This document shows positions 18,143 through 27,638 of a stretch of 64,000 nucleotides of DNA, piece after piece. Numbering within the stretch: the first letter of the stretch is position 1; every line of letters starts with the position of its first letter. The translations under genes were made by a program, and so were the position numbers. The stretch is taken from NCBI RefSeq assembly GCF_023715415.1, contig NZ_JAMBOB010000002.1, positions 1-64,000 of the forward strand, written 5' to 3'. Below the pieces are notes generated by a model. That model was not told where the DNA came from and searched no databases. It was given only the letters and a program-made list of their open reading frames with translations. Source of the stretch: Neobacillus niacini (lineage in GTDB: Bacteria > Bacillota > Bacilli > Bacillales > Cytobacillaceae).

Positions 18143-18925
18143 ATGAGTAAAACCATAGTAGTTAACAAAATGGAAAATGGAATCGTGATGATTACTTTAA
18201 ATAGGCCGGAAGCTGCAAATGCTTTATCGATAGAGATGTTAGAGGGTCTACGTGACGCACTTCTTACATGTAAATATGACCGTGCAGTCCGCTGTATTGT
18301 CATAACAGGGGCTGGGGAGAAAGCGTTTTGCGCAGGAGCTGATTTAAAAGAAAGAGCTGGAATGGATAGTGTTCAGGTGAGGAAGACTGTTTCCTTGATT
18401 CGCGAAAATATCAACTCTCTAGAATCATTACCCCAGCCGGTCATAGCTGCTGTGAACGGAGTTGCTTTTGGCGGAGGAACTGAACTAGCGCTCGCTTGTG
18501 ATATCCGCATTGCCTCTGAAACTGCAAAGCTTGGTCTTACGGAAACATCACTGGGAATTATTCCTGGTGCCGGCGGAACACAACGTTTACCAAGATTAGT
18601 AGGTAAGGGACGTGCCAAAGAGCTCATTTTCACTGCTAGAAAAATTGATGCAAACGAAGCCCTTGAGATTGGATTAGTAGAGTATACTGTCCCTTTTGGT
18701 AGCTTAATAGATAAAGCATTAGAAGTTGCGCGACAAATTGTTCGGAATGGCCCGATTGCTGTTACACAAGCAAAGTTTGCCATCGACAAAGGATTTGACA
18801 TTGATTTAAATACGGGCCTAGCCATTGAGCAAAATGCCTATGAAATAACAATTCCAACAAAAGATCGTTTAGAAGGATTACAGGCATTTAAAGAGAAACG
18901 CAGCCCTAATTATACAGGAGAATAG
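18143..18925 (+). CDS. yngF: Enoyl-CoA hydratase, probably 3-methylglutaconyl-CoA hydratase
   Basis: A 260-residue crotonase-family protein. LNRPEAANALS, the oxyanion-hole segment GEKAFCAGADLKERAG, and AFGGGTELALACDIRIA with LGIIPGAGGTQRLPRLVG are all present, with Glu at the usual catalytic positions. Its place between HMG-CoA lyase and the carboxyltransferase points to hydration of 3-methylglutaconyl-CoA to HMG-CoA. The ATG at 18143 follows AAAAGGTGAAATC and starts 13 bases after the lyase stop; a longer in-frame TTG start at 18113 would overlap the lyase and is less likely. Confidence 0.9.
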   Translation: MSKTIVVNKMENGIVMITLNRPEAANALSIEMLEGLRDALLTCKYDRAVRCIVITGAGEKAFCAGADLKERAGMDSVQVRKTVSLIRENINSLESLPQPVIAAVNGVAFGGGTELALACDIRIASETAKLGLTETSLGIIPGAGGTQRLPRLVGKGRAKELIFTARKIDANEALEIGLVEYTVPFGSLIDKALEVARQIVRNGPIAVTQAKFAIDKGFDIDLNTGLAIEQNAYEITIPTKDRLEGLQAFKEKRSPNYTGE

Positions 18926-18945
18926 GAAATAAAGGAGGAACAATA

Positions 18946-20490
18946 ATGACAGTGGATAATAACCCTCTACAACAAACACTGCAGGATAGAGTCGAGCAAA
19001 TTAAAAAGGGTGGACCCCCCAAATATCATGAAAAAAACCAAGAGCAGGGAAAACTGTTTGTTCGCGATCGTTTATCATTATTATTCGATCCTGGCTATGA
19101 ACTAGAGGATGGTCTGTTTGCAAACTTTAAGGCGGGAGATCTTCCTGCAGACGGAGTTGTGACAGGTATGGGCAAGATTAATGGCCAGCTTGTTTGTGTG
19201 ATGGCAAACGATTCAACAATTAAAGCTGGTTCATGGGGTGCTCGTACGGTTGAGAAAATCATTCGTATCCAAGAAACTGCAGAAAAACTTCGAGTGCCAT
19301 TATTATACTTGGTAGATTCAGCTGGAGCGCGGATAACGGACCAGGTAGAAATGTTCCCAGGTCGTCGTGGTGCAGGAAGAATCTTTTACAATCAAGTAAA
19401 ACTTTCAGGTAAAATTCCTCAGATTTGTATTCTGTTTGGACCGTCTGCTGCGGGTGGAGCCTATATTCCAGCTTTTTGTGACATTGTCATTATGGTTGAT
19501 AAAAATTCATCGATGTACCTGGGTTCACCGAGAATGGCCGAAATGGTAATTGGTGAGAATGTAACGTTGGAGGAAATGGGCGGCGCTCGCATGCACTGTT
19601 CGGTTTCAGGATGCGGTGATGTTCTTGCGAAAAATGAGGAAGAAGCCATTTCAATGGCTAGAAACTATCTTTCTTATTTTCCTGCTAATTTTTCAGAAAA
19701 ACCGCCGGTTCGAGAGGCAGTGGATCCTAAACAATTGAAGAAACCATTAGAAGAACTGATTCCGGTTAATCAAAATTCACCATTTAATATGCATGATCTA
19801 ATTGGTGGGATTATTGATGAAGGCTCCTTCTTTGAGATAAAAAAACTTTTTGCTGGTGAACTTATTACCGGACTTGCCCGCATGGATGGGAAGCCTGTGG
19901 GAATTGTTGCTAATCAGCCGCGTGTTAAAGGCGGGGTATTATTCCACGATTCAGCAGATAAAGCCGCAAAATTTATTAACCTTTGTGATGCCTTCCATAT
20001 TCCACTTTTGTTTTTAGTTGATGTGCCTGGATTTATGATCGGTACAAAGGTAGAAAGGGCAGGAATCATTCGCCATGGTGCGAAAATGATATCAGCGATG
20101 GCTGAAGCAAGTGTTCCGAAAATCTCTGTTATCGTACGTAAAGCATATGGAGCTGGTCTGTATGCAATGGCTGGCCCTGCATTTGAACCAGATGCGTGTC
20201 TTGCTTTACCTTCAGCATCCATTGCAGTTATGGGACCAGAAGCAGCAGTTAATGCCGTTTTTGCCAATAAAATTGCAGCACTACCCGAAGAGGAGCGAGC
20301 ACCTTTCATTGAACAAAAACGTGAGGAATATAAAGAGGATATAGATATCTATAATTTAGCTTCCGAAATGGTAATTGACGGAATTATCCCAGCAAACTCA
20401 TTACGTAAGGAACTTGTAAATCGTTTCGAGGCATATACTTCAAAATACCTCATCTTCTCAGAACGGAAACATCCAGTATATCCGGTTTAA
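18946..20490 (+). CDS. yngE: Acyl-CoA carboxylase carboxyltransferase subunit (methylcrotonyl-CoA type)
   Basis: A 514-residue carboxyltransferase with the two crotonase-like halves of the PccB/MCC-beta family. The N-half contains GKLFVRDRLSLLFDPGYELE and LVDSAGARITDQVEMFPGR; the C-half has PLLFLVDVPGFMIGTKVERA-G and KAYGAGLYAMAGPAFEPDAC. It transfers CO2 from the 70-residue biotin carrier to 3-methylcrotonyl-CoA. AAAGGAGGAACAATA precedes ATG 18946. It is the last gene of the operon; the downstream dyad that should terminate transcription is split by an IS element. Confidence 0.9.
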   Translation: MTVDNNPLQQTLQDRVEQIKKGGPPKYHEKNQEQGKLFVRDRLSLLFDPGYELEDGLFANFKAGDLPADGVVTGMGKINGQLVCVMANDSTIKAGSWGARTVEKIIRIQETAEKLRVPLLYLVDSAGARITDQVEMFPGRRGAGRIFYNQVKLSGKIPQICILFGPSAAGGAYIPAFCDIVIMVDKNSSMYLGSPRMAEMVIGENVTLEEMGGARMHCSVSGCGDVLAKNEEEAISMARNYLSYFPANFSEKPPVREAVDPKQLKKPLEELIPVNQNSPFNMHDLIGGIIDEGSFFEIKKLFAGELITGLARMDGKPVGIVANQPRVKGGVLFHDSADKAAKFINLCDAFHIPLLFLVDVPGFMIGTKVERAGIIRHGAKMISAMAEASVPKISVIVRKAYGAGLYAMAGPAFEPDACLALPSASIAVMGPEAAVNAVFANKIAALPEEERAPFIEQKREEYKEDIDIYNLASEMVIDGIIPANSLRKELVNRFEAYTSKYLIFSERKHPVYPV

Positions 20491-20571
20491 ATTTTAAAAA
20501 AAGACCAAGGGGACGGTTCTGTACTGACCCCCAAAAGTTAGAGTGAAATCTGGCTTTTGGGGGTCTTATTT

Positions 20572-21135
20572 ATGGGCAAATATAGTGAGGAATTAAAACT
20601 TTTGGTGGTAAGTGAATATCTGGAAGGAAATCTTGGGTATAGAGCAATTGCTAAGAAACATGGGATTAAGTCGAAATCAGCCATCGAAAGATGGGTGAAA
20701 GTTTACGAGAAGTTCGGGCAGAAGGGGTTAACTAGTAAGAAACATCTCGAAAGTTATCCTGTTCAATTAAAGCTGGATGTATTAAGCTTTATAAAAAGAA
20801 CGGGATCTTCAGAAACTGAAGCTGCGCTTCACTTTGGGATAACCACCCCAACGATCATATCCTCGTGGAAAAAGGCTTTCTTAGAGGATGGGAGTGAAGG
20901 CCTGAATAGACCGAAAGGACGGCCATCCATGTCTGATATAGCTAAGAACAAAAAAGACAAACAAGCAAAAAAGAGCGAAATGACAAATGAACAAAAGTTA
21001 GAAAGAGAAAACGAACTTTTACGTTTAGAGGTAGAATACTTAAAAAAGTTGCGAGCTTTTCAGATGGATCCGAAGGGCTATCTCGAAAAGCACAAGCAGC
21101 GTTATCATTCGAACTCAAAGAAACCTTCAAACTAA
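20572..21135 (+). CDS. IS3-family transposase OrfA
   Basis: A 187-residue DNA-binding protein from ATG 20572 (an in-frame TTG at 20557 is also possible). It has two helix-turn-helix units, around YRAIAKKHGIKSKSAIERWV and TEAALHFGITTPTIISSWKK, then a coiled-coil leucine-zipper-like region EQKLERENELLRLEVEYLKK. The A AAA AAG heptamer at 21042-21048 within LKK is the classic -1 frameshift site; beyond it OrfA runs only 29 more codons. Slippage there yields the OrfAB transposase. Confidence 0.88.
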   Translation: MGKYSEELKLLVVSEYLEGNLGYRAIAKKHGIKSKSAIERWVKVYEKFGQKGLTSKKHLESYPVQLKLDVLSFIKRTGSSETEAALHFGITTPTIISSWKKAFLEDGSEGLNRPKGRPSMSDIAKNKKDKQAKKSEMTNEQKLERENELLRLEVEYLKKLRAFQMDPKGYLEKHKQRYHSNSKKPSN

Positions 21136-21962
21136 AAGATGTTTTACAAATAGTCGGCATTCCCGAGTCCTCCTATCATTATCATATAAAAATGATGAAT
21201 AAGGAGAATCCGGACCAGGAGCTGGAGAAACTTATTCAATCCATTTTCGAAGAACATGACGGAAATTACGGTTATCGTCGTATTCAACTAGAATTGAAAA
21301 ACCGAGGGGTTAAAGTAAATCATAAAAAGGTGCAACGCATCATGAAAAAACTCGGACTCAAAGGTGATAAATTCAGACTAAAATCACGCAAGTTCAGTTC
21401 TTATAAGGGTACAACTGGAACTGTTGCCAAGAACCTTATCAATCGTCGTTTTCAAACAAATGTGTGTCATCAGAAATTAACCACAGATATTTCGGAATTC
21501 AAGTGTACAGATGGAGTAAAGCTGTATCTAAGTCCAATTATGGATATGTTCAATGGAGAGATTCTTTCGTTCGGAATCGGGAAGCGTCCAACCTTAGAAT
21601 TGGCCCTCACCCCCCTCAAGGAGGCACTAGAAGTAGTAAAAGATTCAAAGTTTAGAACTACTATTCATTCTGATCAAGGGTGGCACTATCAACATAATAA
21701 ATGGGTGAAAACGCTCAAGAAAAACAAGGTGTTCCAGAGTATGTCGCGTAAAGGAAACTGTTTAGATAATTCTCCTATGGAGAACTTTTTCGGATTACTG
21801 AAACAAGAAATGTATCATGGAGAGACACTGTGCTCATTTGAGGAATTAAAAAAGAGAATTGAAGAATATATCTATTATTATAATAACAAGCGTATAAAGC
21901 AAAAATTGGCAGGCATGAGCCCGGTTCAATACCGTAACCATACCAGCCAATTGGCTGCTTAA
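21048..21962 (+). CDS. IS3-family transposase OrfB (made by -1 frameshift)
   Basis: In the -1 frame the reading continues from the slippery site without a stop to 21962, giving FELKETFKLKDVLQIVG-like sequence before the first internal ATG at 21192. The integrase core has the DDE triad in TTDISEFKC, IHSDQGWHYQ and SPMENFFGLLKQE. The HTH_21 segment HDGNYGYRRIQLELKNRG is intact. The 256-codon part from ATG 21192 alone would lack the N-terminal portion, so the active protein is probably the fusion. Confidence 0.85.
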   Translation, partial: VASFSDGSEGLSRKAQAALSFELKETFKLKDVLQIVGIPESSYHYHIKMMNKENPDQELEKLIQSIFEEHDGNYGYRRIQLELKNRGVKVNHKKVQRIMKKLGLKGDKFRLKSRKFSSYKGTTGTVAKNLINRRFQTNVCHQKLTTDISEFKCTDGVKLYLSPIMDMFNGEILSFGIGKRPTLELALTPLKEALEVVKDSKFRTTIHSDQGWHYQHNKWVKTLKKNKVFQSMSRKGNCLDNSPMENFFGLLKQEMYHGETLCSFEELKKRIEEYIYYYNNKRIKQKLAGMSPVQYRNHTSQLAA

Positions 21963-22034
21963 AATAAAACTCTAACTTTCGGGGGTCACATCATTCTCCT
22001 GGCCATAAGGCCAGATGAAGCCGTCCCCTTGGTT

Positions 22035-22940
22035 TTATTGTTTATACTGATCCAACCTGCTGAAATATTGGATAAGGAATTGATAGAAATTCTTTTCGGA
22101 AGGCGCAATTTCTCTATGTTTTGGAATTATAACCCCAACTGTACGCATGGCTTTTGGTGTTTCAATCGGTACTTTAACTGTGAACCGGGGAACAGAGTCA
22201 TAGAAAGTACTCTCAGGTAATAGGCTAACACCAATTCCTGCGGAAACAAGCCCTTTTAATGCATCCATATCCTCCCCTTCGGACGCAATGTTCGGTTCAA
22301 AGCCGGCCTCATGACAGGCGTCTACAGCAATTTTTCGAAGAATATATCCATCTGGAAATAAGACGAATCGATCTGTCCGTAAGTCACTTAAATACAGACT
22401 TTTTCGATCAGCCAAGGGGTGATGCTCAGGAATTAATGCAACGATATTTTCCATAAATAAGATTTTAGCCTCTAAATCTGGTTCCTTCATAGGGACAGGG
22501 CCGAGAAAGGCTAAATCGAGTTCTCCGTTTTTTACCGCTTCAATTAAGTAAGCATAGGAGCCATGCCGCAAATGGAAATTAACATTTGGCGCAACTTCCT
22601 TATAAGCCGAAATTAGATTTGGAAGCCAATAGATGGAGAGACTTGAAGGATATCCAATATGAAGCGGTCCTCCTAGTGGATTGAGGTATTCTTCAACTTT
22701 TTCCTTTCCCTCTTCCAATGTTTTTAAAGCCCCTTTTGCAAATTCTAAAAAGATATTTCCGACCGGTGTAATCTTAATATTCCTGCCGACCCTTTCTAAT
22801 AACTTAACCCCTAGCTCCTCTTCCAGTTTGGTAATTTGATAGCTAACGGCTGATTGTGCAACGTTGAGATTGTCAGCTGCCTCTGTAACATGCTGCCGTT
22901 CCGCAACTTCGATTAAATAACGTAATTGACGAAGTTCCAT
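22035..22940 (-). CDS. gltC: LysR-family regulator GltC
   Basis: A 301-residue LysR-type regulator that activates glutamate synthase genes in Bacillus. The winged HTH is at residues about 3-60 (LRYLIEVAERQHVTEAADNL, AQSAVSYQITKLEEELG), followed by the two-lobed effector domain. It is divergent from gltA with 133 bases between starts and a dyad in that gap, the standard gltC-gltAB arrangement. RBS AGGAGG precedes ATG 22940. In B. subtilis it responds to 2-oxoglutarate and glutamate; the same is likely here. Confidence 0.88.
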   Translation of the reverse strand: MELRQLRYLIEVAERQHVTEAADNLNVAQSAVSYQITKLEEELGVKLLERVGRNIKITPVGNIFLEFAKGALKTLEEGKEKVEEYLNPLGGPLHIGYPSSLSIYWLPNLISAYKEVAPNVNFHLRHGSYAYLIEAVKNGELDLAFLGPVPMKEPDLEAKILFMENIVALIPEHHPLADRKSLYLSDLRTDRFVLFPDGYILRKIAVDACHEAGFEPNIASEGEDMDALKGLVSAGIGVSLLPESTFYDSVPRFTVKVPIETPKAMRTVGVIIPKHREIAPSEKNFYQFLIQYFSRLDQYKQ

Positions 22941-22960
22941 AGCTATTCCTCCTTTTATTT

Positions 22961-22975
22961 ATCTAATAATTAGAT
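22961..22975. promoter_or_regulatory. GltC-box-like palindrome between gltC and gltA
   Basis: ATCTAATAATTAGAT is a perfect 15-bp dyad (two 7-bp arms around one A) containing a T-N11-A core as LysR regulators prefer. It is close to the gltC start and upstream of gltA. Confidence 0.55.
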
Positions 22976-23073
22976 TGGTTTGATATAAATTATATATTGT
23001 TTGTATAAATTAGAAAACCTAAAATAGTTGGTATAGATATTTCGAGAATTTAACTTGCAGGGAGAGATTGGAT

Positions 23074-26000
23074 ATGACGTATCATCAACTACCAAAAGCA
23101 CAAGGTCTCTACCGTCCAGAATTTGAACATGATGCTTGTGGAATCGGCTTGTATGCTCACATAAAAGGAAAAGCAACACATGATATTGTGGCAAAAGGAC
23201 TAAAAATGCTGTGTCAATTGGATCATCGCGGTGGACAGGGGAGTGACCCGCTAACAGGCGATGGAGCGGGACTTATGGTTCAAATACCGGATCAATTTTT
23301 CCGCCAAGAATGTTCAACCATAAATTTACCTGAAAAAGGGAAATACGGTGTGGGGATGCTGTTTTTCTCGAAGGATGATGGTGAACGGGAAGAAATTGAA
23401 AACTATATCAATAAAATGGTCGAACAAGAGGGGCAAACGGTGCTTGGCTGGAGAACAGTCCCAGTGAATGCAGAACCAATAGGGGTAACGGCACAGGAAA
23501 GCTGTCCTGTCATTCGCCAATTGTTTGTTGGTGACAACGAAAATAGTACGGATTCATTAGCTTTTGAACGGAAATTATTCGTCATTCGGAAACAAGCGGA
23601 AAAATGGGCAAAGGAATCAGAATATCGATTTTACTTTGCAAGTCTTTCGAGCAGGACTATTGTTTACAAAGGTCTGTTAACGCCTGAACAAGTTGACCAG
23701 TTCTATTTGGATTTGCAGGATGAGAATTTTGTCTCTGCGTTTGCTTTAGTGCATTCTCGCTTTAGTACAAATACATTTCCAAGCTGGGAAAGAGCACATC
23801 CTAACCGTTATTTAATTCATAATGGCGAAATTAATACACTTCAGGGAAATATTCACTGGATGAAGGCGCGTGAAAGTCAATTTGTGTCAGAGGCATTTGG
23901 AACTGATTTGGAAAAGGTGCTGCCAATCCTTGATACAGATGGAAGTGATTCATCGATTTTAGACAATGCGCTTGAATTTTTAGTGCTTGCCGGCCGTAAG
24001 CCAGCGCATGCAGCGATGATGCTTGTCCCAGAGCCATGGTCTGAGAATCCTCATATCACAGAGGAAAAACGAGCTTTCTATGAATTTCACAGTACTTTAA
24101 TGGAGCCTTGGGATGGACCGTCCGCTATTTCTTTCACTGATGGTAAACAAATTGGTGCTATTTTGGATCGGAATGGCCTACGTCCGGCTCGTTATTATGT
24201 TACAGAAGATGATTATATTATTTTTTCATCAGAGGTTGGCGTCATCGATGTAGAGCCTGAAAAGGTGTTATACAAAGAGCGCCTTCGCCCGGGAAAAATG
24301 TTATTGATTGATTTAGAAGAAGGACGAATCGTTTCCGACGAGGAAATCAAATCACAATTGGCACTGGAACAGCCTTATCAGAAATGGCTAAATGATCAGC
24401 TGGTTCGATTGGAAGATAGAGAAGAGGCTGAGGGAGAGATCCCGGCAGATTTACTGGTCCTTCAAAAAGCCTTTGGATATACGTATGAAGATATTCAAAA
24501 ATATATCCTTCCAGCCGTGACTGAAGGTAAAGACCCGCTTGGAGCAATGGGAAATGATATGCCGCTTGCTGTATTATCAGACCGGCCACAAAACTTGTTT
24601 AACTACTTTAAGCAATTGTTTGCCCAAGTAACCAATCCACCGGTTGACTCGATACGTGAAGCAATTGTCACTTCAACGATTTCCTATCTAGGAGCAGAAG
24701 GGAATTTACTTCATCCATCGGCAGAAAATTGCCGTCGGATTCAGCTGGAGTCACCAATCATAACGAACAGCCAGCTTGAAGATTTAAAGAAGAACGAATT
24801 ATTTAAAAGCAAAGTAATCGACATCTTGTTCACAGAGGATTTAGAGAATAGCCTTAACGAAATTTGCCGTGAAGCAGACAAAGCAATTGCAGGCGGTGCC
24901 AGCTTAATTATCCTGTCTGACCGAAATATGAATGCAAAAGGGGTTGCCATTCCATCTTTATTGGCAGCGAGCACCCTTCATCAACACTTGATTCGTGAAG
25001 GATTAAGAACGAAGGCAAGTATCATTATTGAAACAGGGGAAGTAAGAGAAGTTCACCATTTTGCTGTACTGCTCGGATATGGTGTTGATGGTATTAACCC
25101 ATATCTTGTGTTCGCTACCTATCAGAAAGCTGTTGAGGAAGGAACTTTACCATTCACCTATCAAGAAGCAGTTAAGAAGTATATCTATGCCATGACTGAG
25201 GGTGTTGTAAAGGTCATGTCAAAAATGGGAATTTCAACTGTGCAAAGCTACCGTGGTGCACAAATTTTTGAAGCAGTGGGGATCAGCTCTGATGTCATCG
25301 ACACCTACTTCACTGGAACAGTTTCCCAGTTGGGCGGAGTTGGTTTAGACACCATCGCCGAAGAAGCTAAGCTGCGTCATTCGGAAGCTTATACTGAATC
25401 AACCGACAAGACTCTTGAATCAGGCAGTAACTTCCAATGGAGACATGATGGTGAACACCATGCCTTTAATCCAGGAACGATTCATACCCTGCAATGGGCT
25501 TGCCGCAACGGTGATTATGAATTATTTAAAAAATACTCCACACAGGCTAATGAGGAAAGACTTGGCTTCTTACGCAACTTATTCTCCTTTAATGGAACGC
25601 GTACAGCTGTGCCGATTGAAGAAGTAGAATCCGTAGATTCAATTGTCCGCCGCTTTAAGACTGGTGCGATGTCGTTTGGGTCTATTAGTAAGGAAGCGCA
25701 CGAAACATTAGCGATTGCTATGAACCGGTTAGGTGGAAAAAGCAATTCTGGTGAAGGCGGGGAAGATTCAAGTCGTTTTGTTATCGATGAAAATGGTGAT
25801 AACAGAGGAAGTGCTATTAAACAGGTTGCTTCCGGTCGTTTTGGTGTAAAGAGTCATTACCTTGTTAATGCCCAAGAGCTGCAAATAAAAATGGCACAAG
25901 GTGCAAAGCCGGGTGAAGGCGGCCAGTTGATGGGTACGAAAGTATATCCTTGGGTTGCCGACGTTCGTGGGGCAACGCCGGGAGTCAGCTTAATTTCACC

Positions 26001-27621
26001 GCCGCCGCACCATGATATTTACTCAATCGAGGATTTGGCGCAGCTGATTCATGATCTAAAAAATGCCAATCGTGATGCTCGCATTAGCGTAAAGCTTGTT
26101 TCTAAAGGCGGAGTCGGAACGATTGCTGCAGGAGTGGCAAAAGCGGTAGCCGATGTGATTGTTATCAGTGGTTATGATGGCGGAACGGGTGCGTCTCCGA
26201 AAACGAGCATTCAGCATGCCGGATTGCCGTGGGAACTTGGATTAGCAGAGGCACACCAAACGCTAATGCTGAATGGTTTACGTGATCGTGTTGTGCTTGA
26301 AACAGACGGAAAATTAATGACTGGCAAGGATGTTGTAATGGCGGCCTTACTTGGAGCGGAGGAGTTTGGCTTTGCAACAGCACCGCTAGTTGTCCTTGGC
26401 TGTGTCATGATGCGTGTTTGTCATCTAGATACATGTCCGGTTGGGATTGCCACTCAAAACCCTGAGCTTCGCAGAAAGTTCACAGGTGAAGCTGATTATA
26501 TTGTTAACTTTATGCGTTTCGTTGCACAGGAAGTACGTGAGATTATGGCTGAACTTGGATTCAAAAGTATTGAGGAGATGGTCGGCCGTACAGATGTATT
26601 AACCGTAAGTGAGCGGACAAAAGCACATTGGAAGGCGCAGCATTTGGATTTAACAGCGTTGCTTTACAAGCCTGAAGGACACCGCACCTTCAAAACTCCA
26701 CAAAATCATAGAATAAACGAATCACTTGATATCAAAGAAATTCTTCCGGCTGTTCAACCAGCTTTAGAGCAGGGGACACCGGTCGATTTAAGTTTCCCAA
26801 TTACGAACATCAATCGCGTGGTTGGTACGATTGTCGGAAGTGAAATTTCCAAACGCTATGGTGAAGATGGACTTCCGGAGGATAGCATTACCTTACGATT
26901 TACCGGTTCCGCTGGGCAAAGCTTTGGTGCCTTTGTACCAAAAGGAATGACACTCCAACTTACCGGGGACGCGAACGATTATGTTGGGAAAGGTCTTTCT
27001 GGCGGAAAAATTATCGTTAGAGCAGATGAGCATACCAAGCTCGCTTCTGCCGAAAATGTCATTGCAGGTAATGTTGCCTTTATCGGGGCAACAAGCGGCG
27101 AGGCTTATATTAACGGACGTGCTGGAGAACGTTTTGCTGTTCGTAACAGCGGTGTAAATGTGGTGGTTGAAGGAATTGGCGACCATGGCTGTGAGTATAT
27201 GACGGGCGGACGTGTTGTTATTTTAGGTGATGTTGGCAAAAACTTTGCAGCTGGAATGTCTGGTGGAATTGCCTATGTTTTAGCAGAAGACAAAGAGGCA
27301 TTTAAGCATTTATGTAATAAAGAATTAATTGAATTTGAATCAGTATCAACTGCTGCCGATCAGGATGAGCTAAAACAGTTGATTGAAAATCATTTCTGTT
27401 ACACACAAAGTGTAAAGGCTAGCTGTGTTCTCGAAAACTGGAAAAAGTGTGTGAGAAAATTTGTCAAGGTCATTCCGAAGGATTATAAACGGATGATTCA
27501 ATTGATTGCTGAGCAAAAAATAGCAGGATTATCGGAAGAAGAAGCAGTGATGAGCGCCTTTTTAGCGAATTCCTCTGCAAAACCAAACTCATCTAAACAG
27601 CAGGAAGCTGCAAACCGCTAA
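23074..27621 (+). CDS. gltA: Glutamate synthase large subunit
   Basis: A 1515-residue protein, full length for GOGAT alpha. It takes ammonia from glutamine and aminates 2-oxoglutarate. The N-terminus is a short propeptide ending at EHDA; Cys22 of CGIG is the class II amidotransferase nucleophile. The middle domain follows, then the FMN synthase domain (GEGGEDSSRF, GVSLISPPPHHDIYSIEDLA) with the 3Fe-4S cysteines in CVMMRVCHLDTCPVGIATQ, and the C-terminal beta-helix (GGRVVILGDVGKNFAAGMSG). ATG 23074 is preferred to the TTG two codons earlier. It is cotranscribed with gltB. Confidence 0.95.
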   Translation: MTYHQLPKAQGLYRPEFEHDACGIGLYAHIKGKATHDIVAKGLKMLCQLDHRGGQGSDPLTGDGAGLMVQIPDQFFRQECSTINLPEKGKYGVGMLFFSKDDGEREEIENYINKMVEQEGQTVLGWRTVPVNAEPIGVTAQESCPVIRQLFVGDNENSTDSLAFERKLFVIRKQAEKWAKESEYRFYFASLSSRTIVYKGLLTPEQVDQFYLDLQDENFVSAFALVHSRFSTNTFPSWERAHPNRYLIHNGEINTLQGNIHWMKARESQFVSEAFGTDLEKVLPILDTDGSDSSILDNALEFLVLAGRKPAHAAMMLVPEPWSENPHITEEKRAFYEFHSTLMEPWDGPSAISFTDGKQIGAILDRNGLRPARYYVTEDDYIIFSSEVGVIDVEPEKVLYKERLRPGKMLLIDLEEGRIVSDEEIKSQLALEQPYQKWLNDQLVRLEDREEAEGEIPADLLVLQKAFGYTYEDIQKYILPAVTEGKDPLGAMGNDMPLAVLSDRPQNLFNYFKQLFAQVTNPPVDSIREAIVTSTISYLGAEGNLLHPSAENCRRIQLESPIITNSQLEDLKKNELFKSKVIDILFTEDLENSLNEICREADKAIAGGASLIILSDRNMNAKGVAIPSLLAASTLHQHLIREGLRTKASIIIETGEVREVHHFAVLLGYGVDGINPYLVFATYQKAVEEGTLPFTYQEAVKKYIYAMTEGVVKVMSKMGISTVQSYRGAQIFEAVGISSDVIDTYFTGTVSQLGGVGLDTIAEEAKLRHSEAYTESTDKTLESGSNFQWRHDGEHHAFNPGTIHTLQWACRNGDYELFKKYSTQANEERLGFLRNLFSFNGTRTAVPIEEVESVDSIVRRFKTGAMSFGSISKEAHETLAIAMNRLGGKSNSGEGGEDSSRFVIDENGDNRGSAIKQVASGRFGVKSHYLVNAQELQIKMAQGAKPGEGGQLMGTKVYPWVADVRGATPGVSLISPPPHHDIYSIEDLAQLIHDLKNANRDARISVKLVSKGGVGTIAAGVAKAVADVIVISGYDGGTGASPKTSIQHAGLPWELGLAEAHQTLMLNGLRDRVVLETDGKLMTGKDVVMAALLGAEEFGFATAPLVVLGCVMMRVCHLDTCPVGIATQNPELRRKFTGEADYIVNFMRFVAQEVREIMAELGFKSIEEMVGRTDVLTVSERTKAHWKAQHLDLTALLYKPEGHRTFKTPQNHRINESLDIKEILPAVQPALEQGTPVDLSFPITNINRVVGTIVGSEISKRYGEDGLPEDSITLRFTGSAGQSFGAFVPKGMTLQLTGDANDYVGKGLSGGKIIVRADEHTKLASAENVIAGNVAFIGATSGEAYINGRAGERFAVRNSGVNVVVEGIGDHGCEYMTGGRVVILGDVGKNFAAGMSGGIAYVLAEDKEAFKHLCNKELIEFESVSTAADQDELKQLIENHFCYTQSVKASCVLENWKKCVRKFVKVIPKDYKRMIQLIAEQKIAGLSEEEAVMSAFLANSSAKPNSSKQQEAANR

Positions 27622-27638
27622 GAAAGGGGAGAGGAACA

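Larger units (their letters stand above)
20525..21988 (+). mobile_element. IS3-family insertion sequence, apparently intact
   Basis: The element is 1464 bp. Terminal inverted repeats are TGACCCCCAAAAGTTAGAGT at the left and, on the opposite strand, TGACCCCCGAAAGTTAGAGT at the right, differing at one base. It carries orfA and orfB in overlapping frames with an A6G slippage motif, as in IS3/IS150-type elements. Flanking bases (GTAC on the left, CATC on the right) show no clear target duplication, so the insertion may be old or the ends rearranged. Confidence 0.88.
20504..22033. repeat. Intergenic dyad split by the IS insertion
   Basis: ACCAAGGGGACGG at 20504-20516 and CCGTCCCCTTGGT at 22021-22033 are perfect 13-bp inverted arms, with A-rich and T-rich flanks as in a bidirectional terminator. 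Without the IS the loop would be about 40 bases and would contain a smaller hairpin, CTGGCC-ATAA-GGCCAG at 21999-22014. It lies between the convergent yngE-like and gltC genes. Confidence 0.65.

Noticed and set aside
18373..18825. 150-codon frame opposite the enoyl-CoA hydratase
   Set aside because: Antisense to a clear crotonase-family gene; no start signal and no own motifs.
19914..20309. 131-codon frame opposite the carboxyltransferase
   Set aside because: Antisense shadow; the sense gene is intact with all motifs.
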